Shown here piece after piece: positions 25,504 to 33,373 of a DNA stretch of 45,946 bases. The notes below the pieces were generated by a model. The model was given only the letters and a program-made list of their open reading frames with translations. It was not told the origin of the DNA and did not search any database. Source of the stretch: Deltaproteobacteria bacterium (GTDB lineage Bacteria; Desulfobacterota; Deferrisomatia; Deferrisomatales; BM512). The DNA is taken from NCBI GenBank assembly GCA_030591565.1, contig JAUVAU010000013.1:1-45946 (forward strand). The letters run 5' to 3'. Numbering within the stretch: the stretch's first letter is position 1; each line of letters begins with the position of its first letter. Position numbers and translations under genes: made by a program.

Positions 25504-26252
25504 CGGGCATCTCTTTCAAGAGTGTGAATCAGGTGGTCGATAAATGCGTAAAAGTCGTCAATTTTCTCGCCCTCGTTTGTGACCTCCGCCCCGTCGAGGG
25601 CGAGGGTTGCGAGCGGTGTTATATCTTCTCTGCCGGGTGGCTCCAATAACATAAACACCGAGCCGGTCTCGACCCGGTCAAGGGGCGCGATGGTAGCCGG
25701 CGGCTCCAGATCGCAGAAGCCGCAGAGCAGCGCTTGGGCCTCTCCCGACGCCAGCGTCTCAAGTCCAATTACCAAGGGAGAAATATTGGTGGTATCGGCT
25801 GGGTTTATTACCAGTGTGGGACCGGTCAATCCATACCGCAGGGCCGTCTCGCCCACGAAGCAGTTGGGTAGAGTATAGGCGAAAAGGTTGGGGCTGGACA
25901 ACTTCCCTTCGTCAGGCAGCACGGTGTTGAAGTAGGCGTCATCGGTTCCGATGCAGCCATAGACCGAGGAGGCGATCACCCCGATTGGGCGCTTGGCAGT
26001 CCACCGGTCCAGCCCGGCGTCGGTAAGCGCCAGCGCCGCCGATGCCAACCCCAGCTTGGAGAATTCGTCGAGCCGCCCGGAGCGGCCCTCGGTGCGGGAG
26101 ATGACCTGGGAGAGTTTGAAGGGTGCGGGCCCGCCGCTTGCCCAGCCAGGTGACTGGCTGTCACGCGCCCGGCCAAGCCCTCGGCCCCCGACCCAGCCCA
26201 TGCCGGTTATGGCCCACTTCTTACTGTCTCGGCTCATCCTATCCCGATTCAT
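25500..26252 (-). CDS. Truncated ketosynthase-like protein without active-site Cys (second CLF-like partner)
   Basis: A 250-aa protein covering only the N-terminal half of a FabF-type fold. It starts with KKWAITGMGWVGGRG, as ketosynthases do. GPTLVINPADTTN takes the place of the active-site block, with Asp where Cys is expected, and no catalytic His motifs follow. The ATG at 26252 forms an ATGA overlap with the preceding complete ketosynthase, which decides it over the longer frame back to 26351. The arrangement (complete KS then Cys-less partner) repeats that at 19056-16934. A structural or chain-length role in a heterodimer is likely; it could also be a decayed gene, but the intact overlaps on both sides argue against that. 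Confidence 0.78.
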   Translation of the reverse strand: MNRDRMSRDSKKWAITGMGWVGGRGLGRARDSQSPGWASGGPAPFKLSQVISRTEGRSGRLDEFSKLGLASAALALTDAGLDRWTAKRPIGVIASSVYGCIGTDDAYFNTVLPDEGKLSSPNLFAYTLPNCFVGETALRYGLTGPTLVINPADTTNISPLVIGLETLASGEAQALLCGFCDLEPPATIAPLDRVETGSVFMLLEPPGREDITPLATLALDGAEVTNEGEKIDDFYAFIDHLIHTLERDAR

Positions 26253-27388
26253 CTGGGCCCCTCCAGAATCAGCACCCCATTGACTCCGCCAAAGCCGGAG
26301 TTTGAGGTGAGTATCGGACCGTCGAAGGGGGTGGAAGCGGTGGTCGCCCATCCCTTTGCTCTCTCGTCGGGATCGTTCAGGCCGACCGTGGGGGGCAGTG
26401 TTCCCGTGGCGAGCGCCTTCACGCAGAGGGCGACTTCAAGCGCCCCCGCCGCGCCCATCGTGTGGCCCGTCGCACCCTTGAAGCCTACAAGGGGGGGAGG
26501 GGTCGGGCCAAAGACGTTATTGAATATTTTGGCAAAAGCGGTCAGCTCCATCGCATCGTTGAAAACGGTGGCGGTGCCGTGGGCGCAGAGCGCGCCTATT
26601 TCGCCGGGGGCCAGCCCAGCCATCTTGAGAGCGTTGGTTGACGCTTCGATGAGGCCGCAGCCATCCCTGGCCGGGGCGGTCACATGGGTCGCGTCGTTGG
26701 AAGCCCCCCAACCGCTTATTGTTGCAAGGGGGGTCAGGCCCTCACGTGCAGCGCGCTCCTCGGACATAAGCAGTATCGCCACCCCCGCCTCGCCAAGGGT
26801 GAGGCCGTCACGACCCGTGTCGAAGGGATGGCAGGGCAGGGGGCTTAACGCTCTCAACGATGAGAAACCGGAGAAGACGAACTCGGTGATGATGTCCGCG
26901 CCCACGACCAGCGCGGTGTCAGGGAAACCGTTGCCGATCGACCTCGTTGCGTTGGCTATGGCGATGGTGGAGGAGGCGCAGGCGGCGCTGACGTTCACGC
27001 CCCTGTCTTTAATCCCGAATGTAGAGCGGACCTGATCGAGAAGGCCCTTGAATAGCGTCGTCGGCCTCGCTTTTGTTCCACCCCTTATTGCACGCTCCAA
27101 CCCGTCAACGCCCGCCTTGGTGGAGGCGGTGAAGAGTCTGGCGTCCTCCGGGATGGAATTGTTCGCAAAGGAGGCGGAAAGGTGGGCCAGAAGTGGCGTA
27201 ATGTAGGATTCATCCTCTCCGCATTCCAGCTCATTTATAAGCGCGGCGTAGCTTGAATTATAGCTGGCGGTGGGGAAGCGCGTGACCTCGGCGATGCCGG
27301 TGCGGCCAGCGGTTATCGCCTCCCATGTCGCCTCCAGGTCTCCCAGGGCGGTCACCGCCTCGACAGCTACGATGACTACTTTTCTCAA
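26249..27388 (-). CDS. Beta-ketoacyl-ACP synthase, FabF type, complete active site
   Basis: A 379-aa ketosynthase with Cys in VSAACASSTIA, His in CAHGTATVFND and His in GATGHTMGAAG. I start it at the TTG at 27388 (giving MRKVVIVAVEAV, the normal ketosynthase beginning), which forms a TTGA overlap with the thioesterase stop and has GGAG seven bases upstream; the frame could extend seven codons further but those lie inside the previous gene. It condenses acyl-ACP with malonyl-ACP. Its Cys-less neighbour downstream is the probable partner subunit. Confidence 0.92.
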   Translation of the reverse strand: MRKVVIVAVEAVTALGDLEATWEAITAGRTGIAEVTRFPTASYNSSYAALINELECGEDESYITPLLAHLSASFANNSIPEDARLFTASTKAGVDGLERAIRGGTKARPTTLFKGLLDQVRSTFGIKDRGVNVSAACASSTIAIANATRSIGNGFPDTALVVGADIITEFVFSGFSSLRALSPLPCHPFDTGRDGLTLGEAGVAILLMSEERAAREGLTPLATISGWGASNDATHVTAPARDGCGLIEASTNALKMAGLAPGEIGALCAHGTATVFNDAMELTAFAKIFNNVFGPTPPPLVGFKGATGHTMGAAGALEVALCVKALATGTLPPTVGLNDPDERAKGWATTASTPFDGPILTSNSGFGGVNGVLILEGPR

Positions 27389-27846
27389 CCCAGCTCCCCC
27401 CCGCGCCACTTGGCCATGACCGCCTGGTGGAAGGGGGGCGCGGCCAGCAGCACTTCCCCCTGCAGATCGAGCATGAGCTGGACCGAGTAGCCGGTGGTGG
27501 TCACCTCATTAGCCTCGTTGCGGATGATGAACTCCATGTTGATCCGGGCCGCATCCGACCAGTGCATGAGCGCCTCGGTGGTGAATAGCTCGTCGTGGGT
27601 CAGCGGTTTGTGGTAATCGAGGTGGAGCTGCTTGATGGGGGTGACGACGCCATTGTCGCAATAGTTCATGTAGCCAAGGCCCACCGAATCGCCCATGGCG
27701 ACCCGTGCGTCCTCAAAGTACCCGGCGTAGCGCCCGTGCCAGACGATCCCCATCATGTCCACCTCATCGAAGCGGACCTTGCGCTCCACGGTAACGCTCA
27801 GCGGTGCGGGATCGCCGGGGTTGCTCTTGAAGTAGGGTTTACGCAT
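27385..27846 (-). CDS. 4HBT-type acyl-CoA/ACP thioesterase
   Basis: A 153-aa hotdog-fold protein with the 4-hydroxybenzoyl-CoA thioesterase signature VRFDEVDMMGIVWHGRYAGYFEDAR; the Asp before MMGIVWH is the usual catalytic residue. Stand-alone 4HBT thioesterases release acyl chains from CoA or ACP, and a similar gene is a normal part of aryl-polyene-type clusters. Here it could release the finished chain or edit stalled intermediates. Its start overlaps the dehydratase gene by 8 bp and its end the ketosynthase TTG by four. Confidence 0.9.
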   Translation of the reverse strand: MRKPYFKSNPGDPAPLSVTVERKVRFDEVDMMGIVWHGRYAGYFEDARVAMGDSVGLGYMNYCDNGVVTPIKQLHLDYHKPLTHDELFTTEALMHWSDAARINMEFIIRNEANEVTTTGYSVQLMLDLQGEVLLAAPPFHQAVMAKWRGGELG

Positions 27847-28213
27847 CGTCGACCCTTCTGAGCGTCATCTTGAATTTAGCCACCTGCTCCTCTTCGCACT
27901 TCAGCACGGCGCTCACCTTACCCGCGTCCAGCCTTGTGATTTTAATCGAGAGCGGCTCGCCGGGGCGCAACGGACGGGTGAACTTGGCGTTCTCCACCGA
28001 TACAATCCTGTAGTCAACCTTGTCCATTATCTTTAGGGAAAGCACGGCGGCGTCGAGCTGGGCCACTCCGGGGCAGATGGGCGCTCCGGGGAAGTGGCCG
28101 GAGAAGCCTGCGAAGTCGTCGGCCAGGACAAACTGCGCGTGTATCGCCTCGCCCTCCAGATGGGGCTGGACTGTGATCGAATCGAGGAGCGACTTTTCCA
28201 TTGGCGTATTCAT
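27839..28213 (-). CDS. Hotdog 3-hydroxyacyl-ACP dehydratase, ApeI/FabZ-like
   Basis: A 124-aa single hotdog domain. The motif GHFPGAPICPGVAQLDA corresponds to the FabZ/FabA active-site helix (HFPGxPxxPGV), with the catalytic His in GHFPG; the acidic position usually occupied by Glu is Asp (AQLDA). The close resemblance is to ApeI-type dehydratases of aryl-polyene clusters rather than housekeeping FabZ. It would convert 3-hydroxyacyl-ACP to trans-2-enoyl-ACP, and if no enoyl reductase acts the double bonds stay. No enoyl reductase gene is in the cluster, which fits a polyene or polyunsaturated chain. ATG at 28213 in an ATGA overlap. Confidence 0.88.
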   Translation of the reverse strand: MNTPMEKSLLDSITVQPHLEGEAIHAQFVLADDFAGFSGHFPGAPICPGVAQLDAAVLSLKIMDKVDYRIVSVENAKFTRPLRPGEPLSIKITRLDAGKVSAVLKCEEEQVAKFKMTLRRVDDA

Positions 28214-28893
28214 CGCTGGACCCTTTTGATGGAGATGAGCTTGGAGCGTATCTTGTAGTGCATCCGGTTGTCGGTGTAAACGACCATGGTGGGGGTGTTA
28301 AGCCCGTCGAGCATGTTGGAGTAATTGCGGTAACGCGCCCGCCAGCTGTTGGTGTCTAGCCGAGCCGCTTTTTCCAGCAGCCGTCCATCCCCGGCGAGGA
28401 TGAAGGTGTAGCGCTCGTCACCCTCGCGCCGGGTGAGGCGTTGGAAGGTATTTTCTCTATAGAGCCAGTCTCCCCCACCCGGCAGGGGGGCGAGGAAGAT
28501 GTGCCTCAGCCCGTCGGCCAGCATCAAGTCCAGCGCCGGTATCCTCCCGAACTTCTCCACCACGAACTCGAAGTGTTCACCCCCCGGCTCGATGGCGAGA
28601 TCGAGGAGCTTGGTACCAGTGTCGGTCATCGCCACCAACCGGATCTTGTCGGCGCCGGTGTCCAGTTCCATCATGCAGGTCAGCGGAATCTTTGCGCCAT
28701 ATTTCTCGAAGACCACCGACAAGCGCAGAAGGTAGACCTCCGGCGCACTGTTCCACTGAGCTTTCGCCAGCTGGGCCGGGGTGGTCAGCGTGCGCGCCAC
28801 AACCTCGTCCGGCTCCGGCTGAAATCCGGCGCAGCTCACCATAAACAGCAGCGCCGTAATGGCTGCCGCTATCGAAAGTCGGGGCGTTCTCAA
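28210..28893 (-). CDS. DUF3261-type lipoprotein
   Basis: A 227-aa lipoprotein. The lipobox is in LLFMVSC (Cys at about residue 21), so it is anchored in the periplasm. The rest is beta-rich and without enzyme motifs. Its size, lipobox and position directly after the MMPL exporter match the DUF3261 lipoproteins of aryl-polyene clusters, which are thought to help move the pigment lipid to the outer membrane together with the LolA-like protein. The assignment rests on context and general resemblance. The start is TTG at 28893 in a TTGA overlap with the exporter stop. Confidence 0.78.
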   Translation of the reverse strand: MRTPRLSIAAAITALLFMVSCAGFQPEPDEVVARTLTTPAQLAKAQWNSAPEVYLLRLSVVFEKYGAKIPLTCMMELDTGADKIRLVAMTDTGTKLLDLAIEPGGEHFEFVVEKFGRIPALDLMLADGLRHIFLAPLPGGGDWLYRENTFQRLTRREGDERYTFILAGDGRLLEKAARLDTNSWRARYRNYSNMLDGLNTPTMVVYTDNRMHYKIRSKLISIKRVQR

Positions 28894-31250
28894 CGCTCAC
28901 CCCCCTTGACAATCGGGACCACCCAAAGCGCGGCGGGTATGGAGGCCCCCACCCCAACCGCCACCGTCAGCCCGATGGAGCTTAGCGCCGGGTGGGTGGC
29001 GAGCACGAGCGACCCCATTCCCGCCAGGGTGGTCAATCCTGAGATCACCACTGCGCGGTCGGTGCGCTTGCCCTCTTCGCCGCCGGTGCGGCATACCATA
29101 AAAATGCCATAGTCGATCCCCAGCCCCACGATAAGGATGGAGGCGACTATGTTGAAGATGTTGAAGCTCCAGCCGAGTAGGCCGCAGACGCCGAAGAGGG
29201 TGATCAACCCGGTGGCGACGGGGACCAATGCGGCAGCGAGGCGTCGGGGGGTGCCCATGACGACCAGTGTCAGGAGGATGACCACGACCAGCGCCGACGA
29301 AAGAAACTTGAGAAAGTCGTCGCGGATCGATTCGCCAAGGCCGAGGGCGAAGTCGCCGGGGGAGATGAATTTGACCTCTCCCAGCTCTGCCAGCACGCTC
29401 CTCACCGGGTCGGTGTCGGGCACGAGAGTTATGGAGCCGTGTTCCTTTCCATCCTCCCCACCCTCGAAAAGCAGCGCCTCCACCAGCTCGCCAAGTCCGG
29501 CCCTGTCCAGCATATCGGCGGTCACGGGACCGGGAGCCTGCTCCAGCGAGAGGAGGAAGGGCTCGAAAGCGTTGGTGGTGAAGCCGAGCCTGTCGGCGGT
29601 AGCCCGGACGCGCTCACGTGTCTGGATGCGCCGCTCTTTGGTCCAGAATTCGGACCAGTGGCGCAAGTTTTCTTCCTGGGTTTTCAGCGAGGGCAAGAGC
29701 CGGGAGAGCGAGACGATCTCACCGCCGCCCAATTTGCCATTGAGCCGGTTGAAAAGCTCTTCGCTTGCCGCCGCCGCTCCGTCGGCGGTGGCGCCGCTGG
29801 AGAAGAGGATCGCCTTGCCCCTGATGTTTCCCCAGCTCTCGGCCAGCTTCTCTTCGGCCCGCGTGATGTCGTCCGGCACGTAGCCGACGTTCTTGAGATT
29901 CCCCTCAAAGCTGACGTTTGTGGCCTGGAAGGCGAAAAAAAGCATCCAGAGCGCCCAAAAGGCGAGGATCGCCTTGCGGTTTTTGGCCTTGGTGCGCGCA
30001 GGGCGAGGCCCGCCCGGTTCGGCGGCGTCAACGTTATTGATGAATTGCGGCAGTATCACCAGCGCCGCGACGAGGCAGATCGTCACACCTATCACGGAAA
30101 AAAGCGCCAACTGCCGCTGCCCCGGAAGCTCCGAGGTGAAGAGCACGGCGAAGGCGCCCAGGGTGGTCAAGCCGGCGAAGGCCACCGGGCGCGCCACCCT
30201 GGCCAGGGCCGCTGCCGGTTCCCTGCTCGTGCGGCAGGCGTAATAGACGTGGAGGCCATAGTCCACCGAGATGCCCAGGAGCACGCCGCCAAAGCCAAGG
30301 GTTATGCCGCTGATCGTCCCGTTGAGTGCTCCGGTTATCGCCGCCGATAGCAGCACTCCGGCTGCCGGAATGGCAAAAACCGCCACCGCCGCCAGCCCCT
30401 TTAGCCAAAAGAAGAAGAGCGCAAGTATCGCCAGGGAGGCCACTGTCAGAATAAGCTTGAGGTCCCCCTTGATCGAGTTGGCGTTGGCAAGCGTGTAGCG
30501 GTGCGCGCCTATGATATCCGCCTCCACCCCCTCGGGCAGGATGGCGGCTTTGACTTGCTCGAATTCCGCAATAAGCGCCTCTGCGCCCGCCGAGTCGGTC
30601 ATCACCACCGGGGTCTTGGCTATCGCCAAAAGGCTTTTGCCATCGCTGCTGAGAAAATATCCATCGCCCAAGCGCATCTTGCCGAGCAGGTTCACGTGCT
30701 TGATCTTCGGCAGGGCTATCTCCCACAGGCGCAGGGGGTCGCGCCGAAGGATGCCCTTCATCCCCCAGCCCGCCGGGGAGATGAGCAGCCGGTACGCCTC
30801 TTCGATTCTGCGCTCGACCTCACCGGGTGCAAGCCGCTGCCCTATCCTCTCCATGTCTTCGACCGTTGAGAGCCGCGGCATGGTATCCAGGAAAAAGGCG
30901 GCAAGCCGCTGCCCCATCGCCGAGTCGGGACCGGTCATTACCGTCGTGAAGAGGGCGGGGTCGAGGCGCTCGACGAAGCGGTCCGCCGTTAGCTTCAGCA
31001 GCGGTTCGGCCCCCTCTCGCTCAGTGTGGATGTTGATGATGAGCTTTTTGGCAAGGGGGGCGCGTTTCAAGAGTGAGAACTCTTCACTCAGCTTTTCCGG
31101 AATCAGCTCCGAGATATCTTCGCTCATCGGCGTGCGGGAAAGCGATATTCCCCCTAAAGCAAGCGCCAGCGCGCAAAAGACAAGCAGCGCTCCCTTTCGC
31201 TCTCTCAGGCCAAGGAATATCCCGGCTGCCAATCTGCCCAGGGCGTCCAT
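28890..31250 (-). CDS. MMPL/RND-family lipid exporter
   Basis: A 786-aa inner-membrane transporter with twelve predicted membrane segments in two halves, each with a large periplasmic loop after its first segment. The proton-relay-like motifs GISVDYGLHVYYA (first half) and GLGIDYGIFMVCR (second half) are the classic MMPL/SSD features. Proton-driven MMPL proteins move lipids and lipid-like pigments, and one is always present in aryl-polyene clusters. It lies 5 bp after the LolA-like gene and overlaps the lipoprotein gene by four bases, forming an export module. The cargo is inferred to be the cluster product. Confidence 0.93.
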   Translation of the reverse strand: MDALGRLAAGIFLGLRERKGALLVFCALALALGGISLSRTPMSEDISELIPEKLSEEFSLLKRAPLAKKLIINIHTEREGAEPLLKLTADRFVERLDPALFTTVMTGPDSAMGQRLAAFFLDTMPRLSTVEDMERIGQRLAPGEVERRIEEAYRLLISPAGWGMKGILRRDPLRLWEIALPKIKHVNLLGKMRLGDGYFLSSDGKSLLAIAKTPVVMTDSAGAEALIAEFEQVKAAILPEGVEADIIGAHRYTLANANSIKGDLKLILTVASLAILALFFFWLKGLAAVAVFAIPAAGVLLSAAITGALNGTISGITLGFGGVLLGISVDYGLHVYYACRTSREPAAALARVARPVAFAGLTTLGAFAVLFTSELPGQRQLALFSVIGVTICLVAALVILPQFINNVDAAEPGGPRPARTKAKNRKAILAFWALWMLFFAFQATNVSFEGNLKNVGYVPDDITRAEEKLAESWGNIRGKAILFSSGATADGAAAASEELFNRLNGKLGGGEIVSLSRLLPSLKTQEENLRHWSEFWTKERRIQTRERVRATADRLGFTTNAFEPFLLSLEQAPGPVTADMLDRAGLGELVEALLFEGGEDGKEHGSITLVPDTDPVRSVLAELGEVKFISPGDFALGLGESIRDDFLKFLSSALVVVILLTLVVMGTPRRLAAALVPVATGLITLFGVCGLLGWSFNIFNIVASILIVGLGIDYGIFMVCRTGGEEGKRTDRAVVISGLTTLAGMGSLVLATHPALSSIGLTVAVGVGASIPAALWVVPIVKGGER

Positions 31251-31255
31251 AGTCT

Positions 31256-31891
31256 CTAGAAGGTTCCCTTGGCTATTTCAGCGTTGATCCGGACCCCGGC
31301 GAAGGTGATGCGGGTGAAGTCCCCGCCATCCTCGTTCACCAGCACTTCGGTCACATAGTTGTTATCGGCTGAGAAGGTGATATCTATCGACGTTATCGCC
31401 CCTCCCAGGCCACCCTTTATCGGGGTCATGCGGAAGGTGACGGGGCTTTGGGTCAACAGCTCCATCGTGTACATGGTGTCCAGCTTCTCAAAGTCCGCCG
31501 TGGCCCAGCTCATCAGCTGGTCCGAGACCGCTTTGACGACCGGATCGCGCTCCACGGAGAAGTGCTCCTCACCCTCGATCAGCTCGTGCCACTTGCGGCC
31601 CTCGCCGCCGTTTATCACGAACCCGGTCTTTATCGGCGTGGTCATCTCCCAGCGCAGCTTGTCGGGTTTGGCGAAGGAAAACAGGCCCGTGGACTCCACC
31701 ATTTCACGGAAGATGGAGAGGTGTTTTTCCTGTTTGAACCGGGACTGAATGGAGCTGACACTCGCGGCCTTTTCCGAGATGCGCGCCCTGGCCGTGTCCA
31801 GAGGCGTCGCGGCCAATAGCGTCGTCGCCACGAGGGAGAAGAGAATGCAGAGGGCAAAGGCCCTGAAGGTTTTGATCGTCATAATATTCAT
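31256..31891 (-). CDS. LolA-like periplasmic lipid/lipoprotein carrier
   Basis: A 211-aa secreted protein. After the signal peptide (FALCILFSLVATTLLA, cleavage near residue 29) comes a LolA/LppX-type half-barrel pattern beginning ARISEKAASVSSIQSRFKQEK, then FSFAKPDKLRWEMTTP, close to the LolA consensus. LolA folds carry lipoproteins or lipids across the periplasm. In aryl-polyene-type clusters a dedicated LolA-like protein accompanies the MMPL pump. The ATG at 31891 gives an ATGA overlap with the dehydratase stop; an ATG at 31882, with AGGA nine bases upstream, is an equally good start. Confidence 0.88.
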   Translation of the reverse strand: MNIMTIKTFRAFALCILFSLVATTLLAATPLDTARARISEKAASVSSIQSRFKQEKHLSIFREMVESTGLFSFAKPDKLRWEMTTPIKTGFVINGGEGRKWHELIEGEEHFSVERDPVVKAVSDQLMSWATADFEKLDTMYTMELLTQSPVTFRMTPIKGGLGGAITSIDITFSADNNYVTEVLVNEDGGDFTRITFAGVRINAEIAKGTF

Positions 31892-32343
31892 TCCTGTGGC
31901 GACCACACCCTGATTGACGCCGTCGCAAGCGCTGCGGCTGTGCGTTCCGCTTGTGGGGCTGTGCGCTGCACCCACGCGTCGGCCAATTGGAAACCGCCCA
32001 TGATGGCGGTGGATTTAACCACCACCCGCAACCGGTCGCCGACCTGGGCTTCCCCGGCTATCTCGAAGGAGCGTACCCCCACCAGATAACCTTCTGCGGG
32101 CGGGTTGCCTGCTTTGAGTTCTATATAGCCCCGCATGGCGGCGACCGTTTGCGCCATTATCTCCAACAAGGCCGTCTGCGACATGCTCCCATCTTCACGC
32201 GCCAGGAGGTGGCCCGGTTTGATCACCGTGACGGCGACTGCGGATTCGTCGTCCGCCTCCAACAGCTGGTCGATGAAGAGCATGGGGGGGTGGTGGGGCA
32301 CCAGCTCTTGCGCATCAATGGGAAAGTTCAGGGGGTTTGACAT
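31888..32343 (-). CDS. Hotdog dehydratase, ApeP-like
   Basis: A 151-aa hotdog protein starting MSNPLNFPIDAQELVPHHPPMLF; the ELVPHHPPMLFIDQLL stretch is characteristic of ApeP-type 3-hydroxyacyl-ACP dehydratases, with a likely catalytic His in the HHPPM motif. ALLEIMAQTVAAMRG matches the second conserved helix. It probably works with the ApeI-like dehydratase encoded at 27839-28213; APE systems use the two as partners. I use the ATG at 32343; the open frame extends 63 codons upstream but through the acyltransferase gene. The start overlaps that gene by 16 bp. Confidence 0.87.
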   Translation of the reverse strand: MSNPLNFPIDAQELVPHHPPMLFIDQLLEADDESAVAVTVIKPGHLLAREDGSMSQTALLEIMAQTVAAMRGYIELKAGNPPAEGYLVGVRSFEIAGEAQVGDRLRVVVKSTAIMGGFQLADAWVQRTAPQAERTAAALATASIRVWSPQE

Positions 32344-33110
32344 GTGTCGCCTCCGTGCAAACCTTCCGAGGCAAGGGTTATCTCGGCGCGTACCTTTGCC
32401 AGCAATTTGCGATGGGCCAGTTCCCCGGTGAACCCTTCGGGGCCAACCGGGTTGAGCGCCGTCAACTTGACCTTGGCGGGACTCATCCACCAGCGGCCCG
32501 GCGGCAACAGCTTGCCCGAACCGGTTATGCACAGCGGCACCACCTGCACGTTGGCGGCCAGCGCCAAGCGGAAACCGCCGGAATAAAAACGCCCCAACCT
32601 GCCATCGCGGCTGCGGTGCCCTTCGGGGAAGAAGAGTACGTGACCCTTGCCATCCAATACCTTTCGGGCCAGGGGCAGCGTCTCGTCAAAGGAGTTGCTC
32701 TCCACGTCCAGATACCCGGCCAACCGCATGGCTGGATTGAACCAGAACATCTTGAAGGGCCAGGCGCGAACTGCGAAGGTTACGTCGAAACAGTGAAAGG
32801 GCAAGCCGCCCATGAAAAACGTATCGAAGAAGGAAAGATGATTAATCACCAACACCGATGGTTTCGACAATATCTCCCGGTCAAAGCCGCAACGCTCGAA
32901 GCTCACGAAGGGGGAGAGGATGATGAGCCATACGCGGCCGTAGAACCACACCCAAAACCTCGTGGACTTTCCCAGCGTCCATCCCGTGACCAGCGCGGTC
33001 ACCGGCATCAATGGCGAACAGACCAGAAGGGCTGTGATGGTCCAGAGCACGATTAGCGGGTATGTCACGAGGTTCATCGCCACGACGCTGACCAGCCGGG
33101 CTGGGGTCAT
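32328..33110 (-). CDS. PlsC-type 1-acylglycerol-3-phosphate acyltransferase-like protein
   Basis: A 260-aa membrane-associated acyltransferase with an N-terminal hydrophobic helix (about residues 10-35). The catalytic HX4D is NHLSFFD and the second block is FPEGHRSRDGRLG, as in PlsC proteins. These transfer acyl groups from ACP or CoA to a glycerol-like hydroxyl. In this setting it probably esterifies the cluster chain to a glycerol or sugar acceptor. The ATG at 33110 overlaps the ACP gene stop by four bases. Confidence 0.9.
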   Translation of the reverse strand: MTPARLVSVVAMNLVTYPLIVLWTITALLVCSPLMPVTALVTGWTLGKSTRFWVWFYGRVWLIILSPFVSFERCGFDREILSKPSVLVINHLSFFDTFFMGGLPFHCFDVTFAVRAWPFKMFWFNPAMRLAGYLDVESNSFDETLPLARKVLDGKGHVLFFPEGHRSRDGRLGRFYSGGFRLALAANVQVVPLCITGSGKLLPPGRWWMSPAKVKLTALNPVGPEGFTGELAHRKLLAKVRAEITLASEGLHGGDTCQTP

Positions 33111-33373
33111 GAACCCGTGGCCTCCAGCTGGCGTTTTTTCGCCACTACGAATGTGTGGATGTCGCCCAGCGTCCTGATCTCGCGCAGCGCGGGGTCTTCG
33201 CGAATCTTGAACTCGAAGACATTCTCCAAAACTATGACGAGGTCCACGATATCCAGGCTGTCCAGCTCAAGGTCGTCGAAGAGATGGGCGTCCGGTGTCA
33301 TCGCTGCGGGGTCGAGCTCGAACTCCTCGACGATGGAGCTGTCGAGGAGGGCTATAAGTTGTTCGTCAGTCAT
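33107..33373 (-). CDS. Acyl carrier protein (cluster ACP-1)
   Basis: An 88-aa ACP with the motif DLELDSLDIVDLVI (phosphopantetheine Ser in DSL). The start at the ATG at 33373 is supported by GGAG eight bases before it; two earlier in-frame starts (33379, 33409) lie inside the upstream ketosynthase gene. It overlaps that gene by 8 bp and the PlsC-like gene by four. Together with the ketosynthases at 33366 and 36088, FabG and the hotdog dehydratases, it forms the core aryl-polyene-like chain-building set. Confidence 0.93.
   Translation of the reverse strand: MTDEQLIALLDSSIVEEFELDPAAMTPDAHLFDDLELDSLDIVDLVIVLENVFEFKIREDPALREIRTLGDIHTFVVAKKRQLEATGS

Noticed and set aside
25500-26252. Reading the short ketosynthase-like gene as a frameshifted pseudogene
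   Set aside because: Both ends overlap neighbours by exactly four bases, no continuation of the KS C-terminal half is present in other frames, and a second Cys-less partner exists elsewhere in the cluster.
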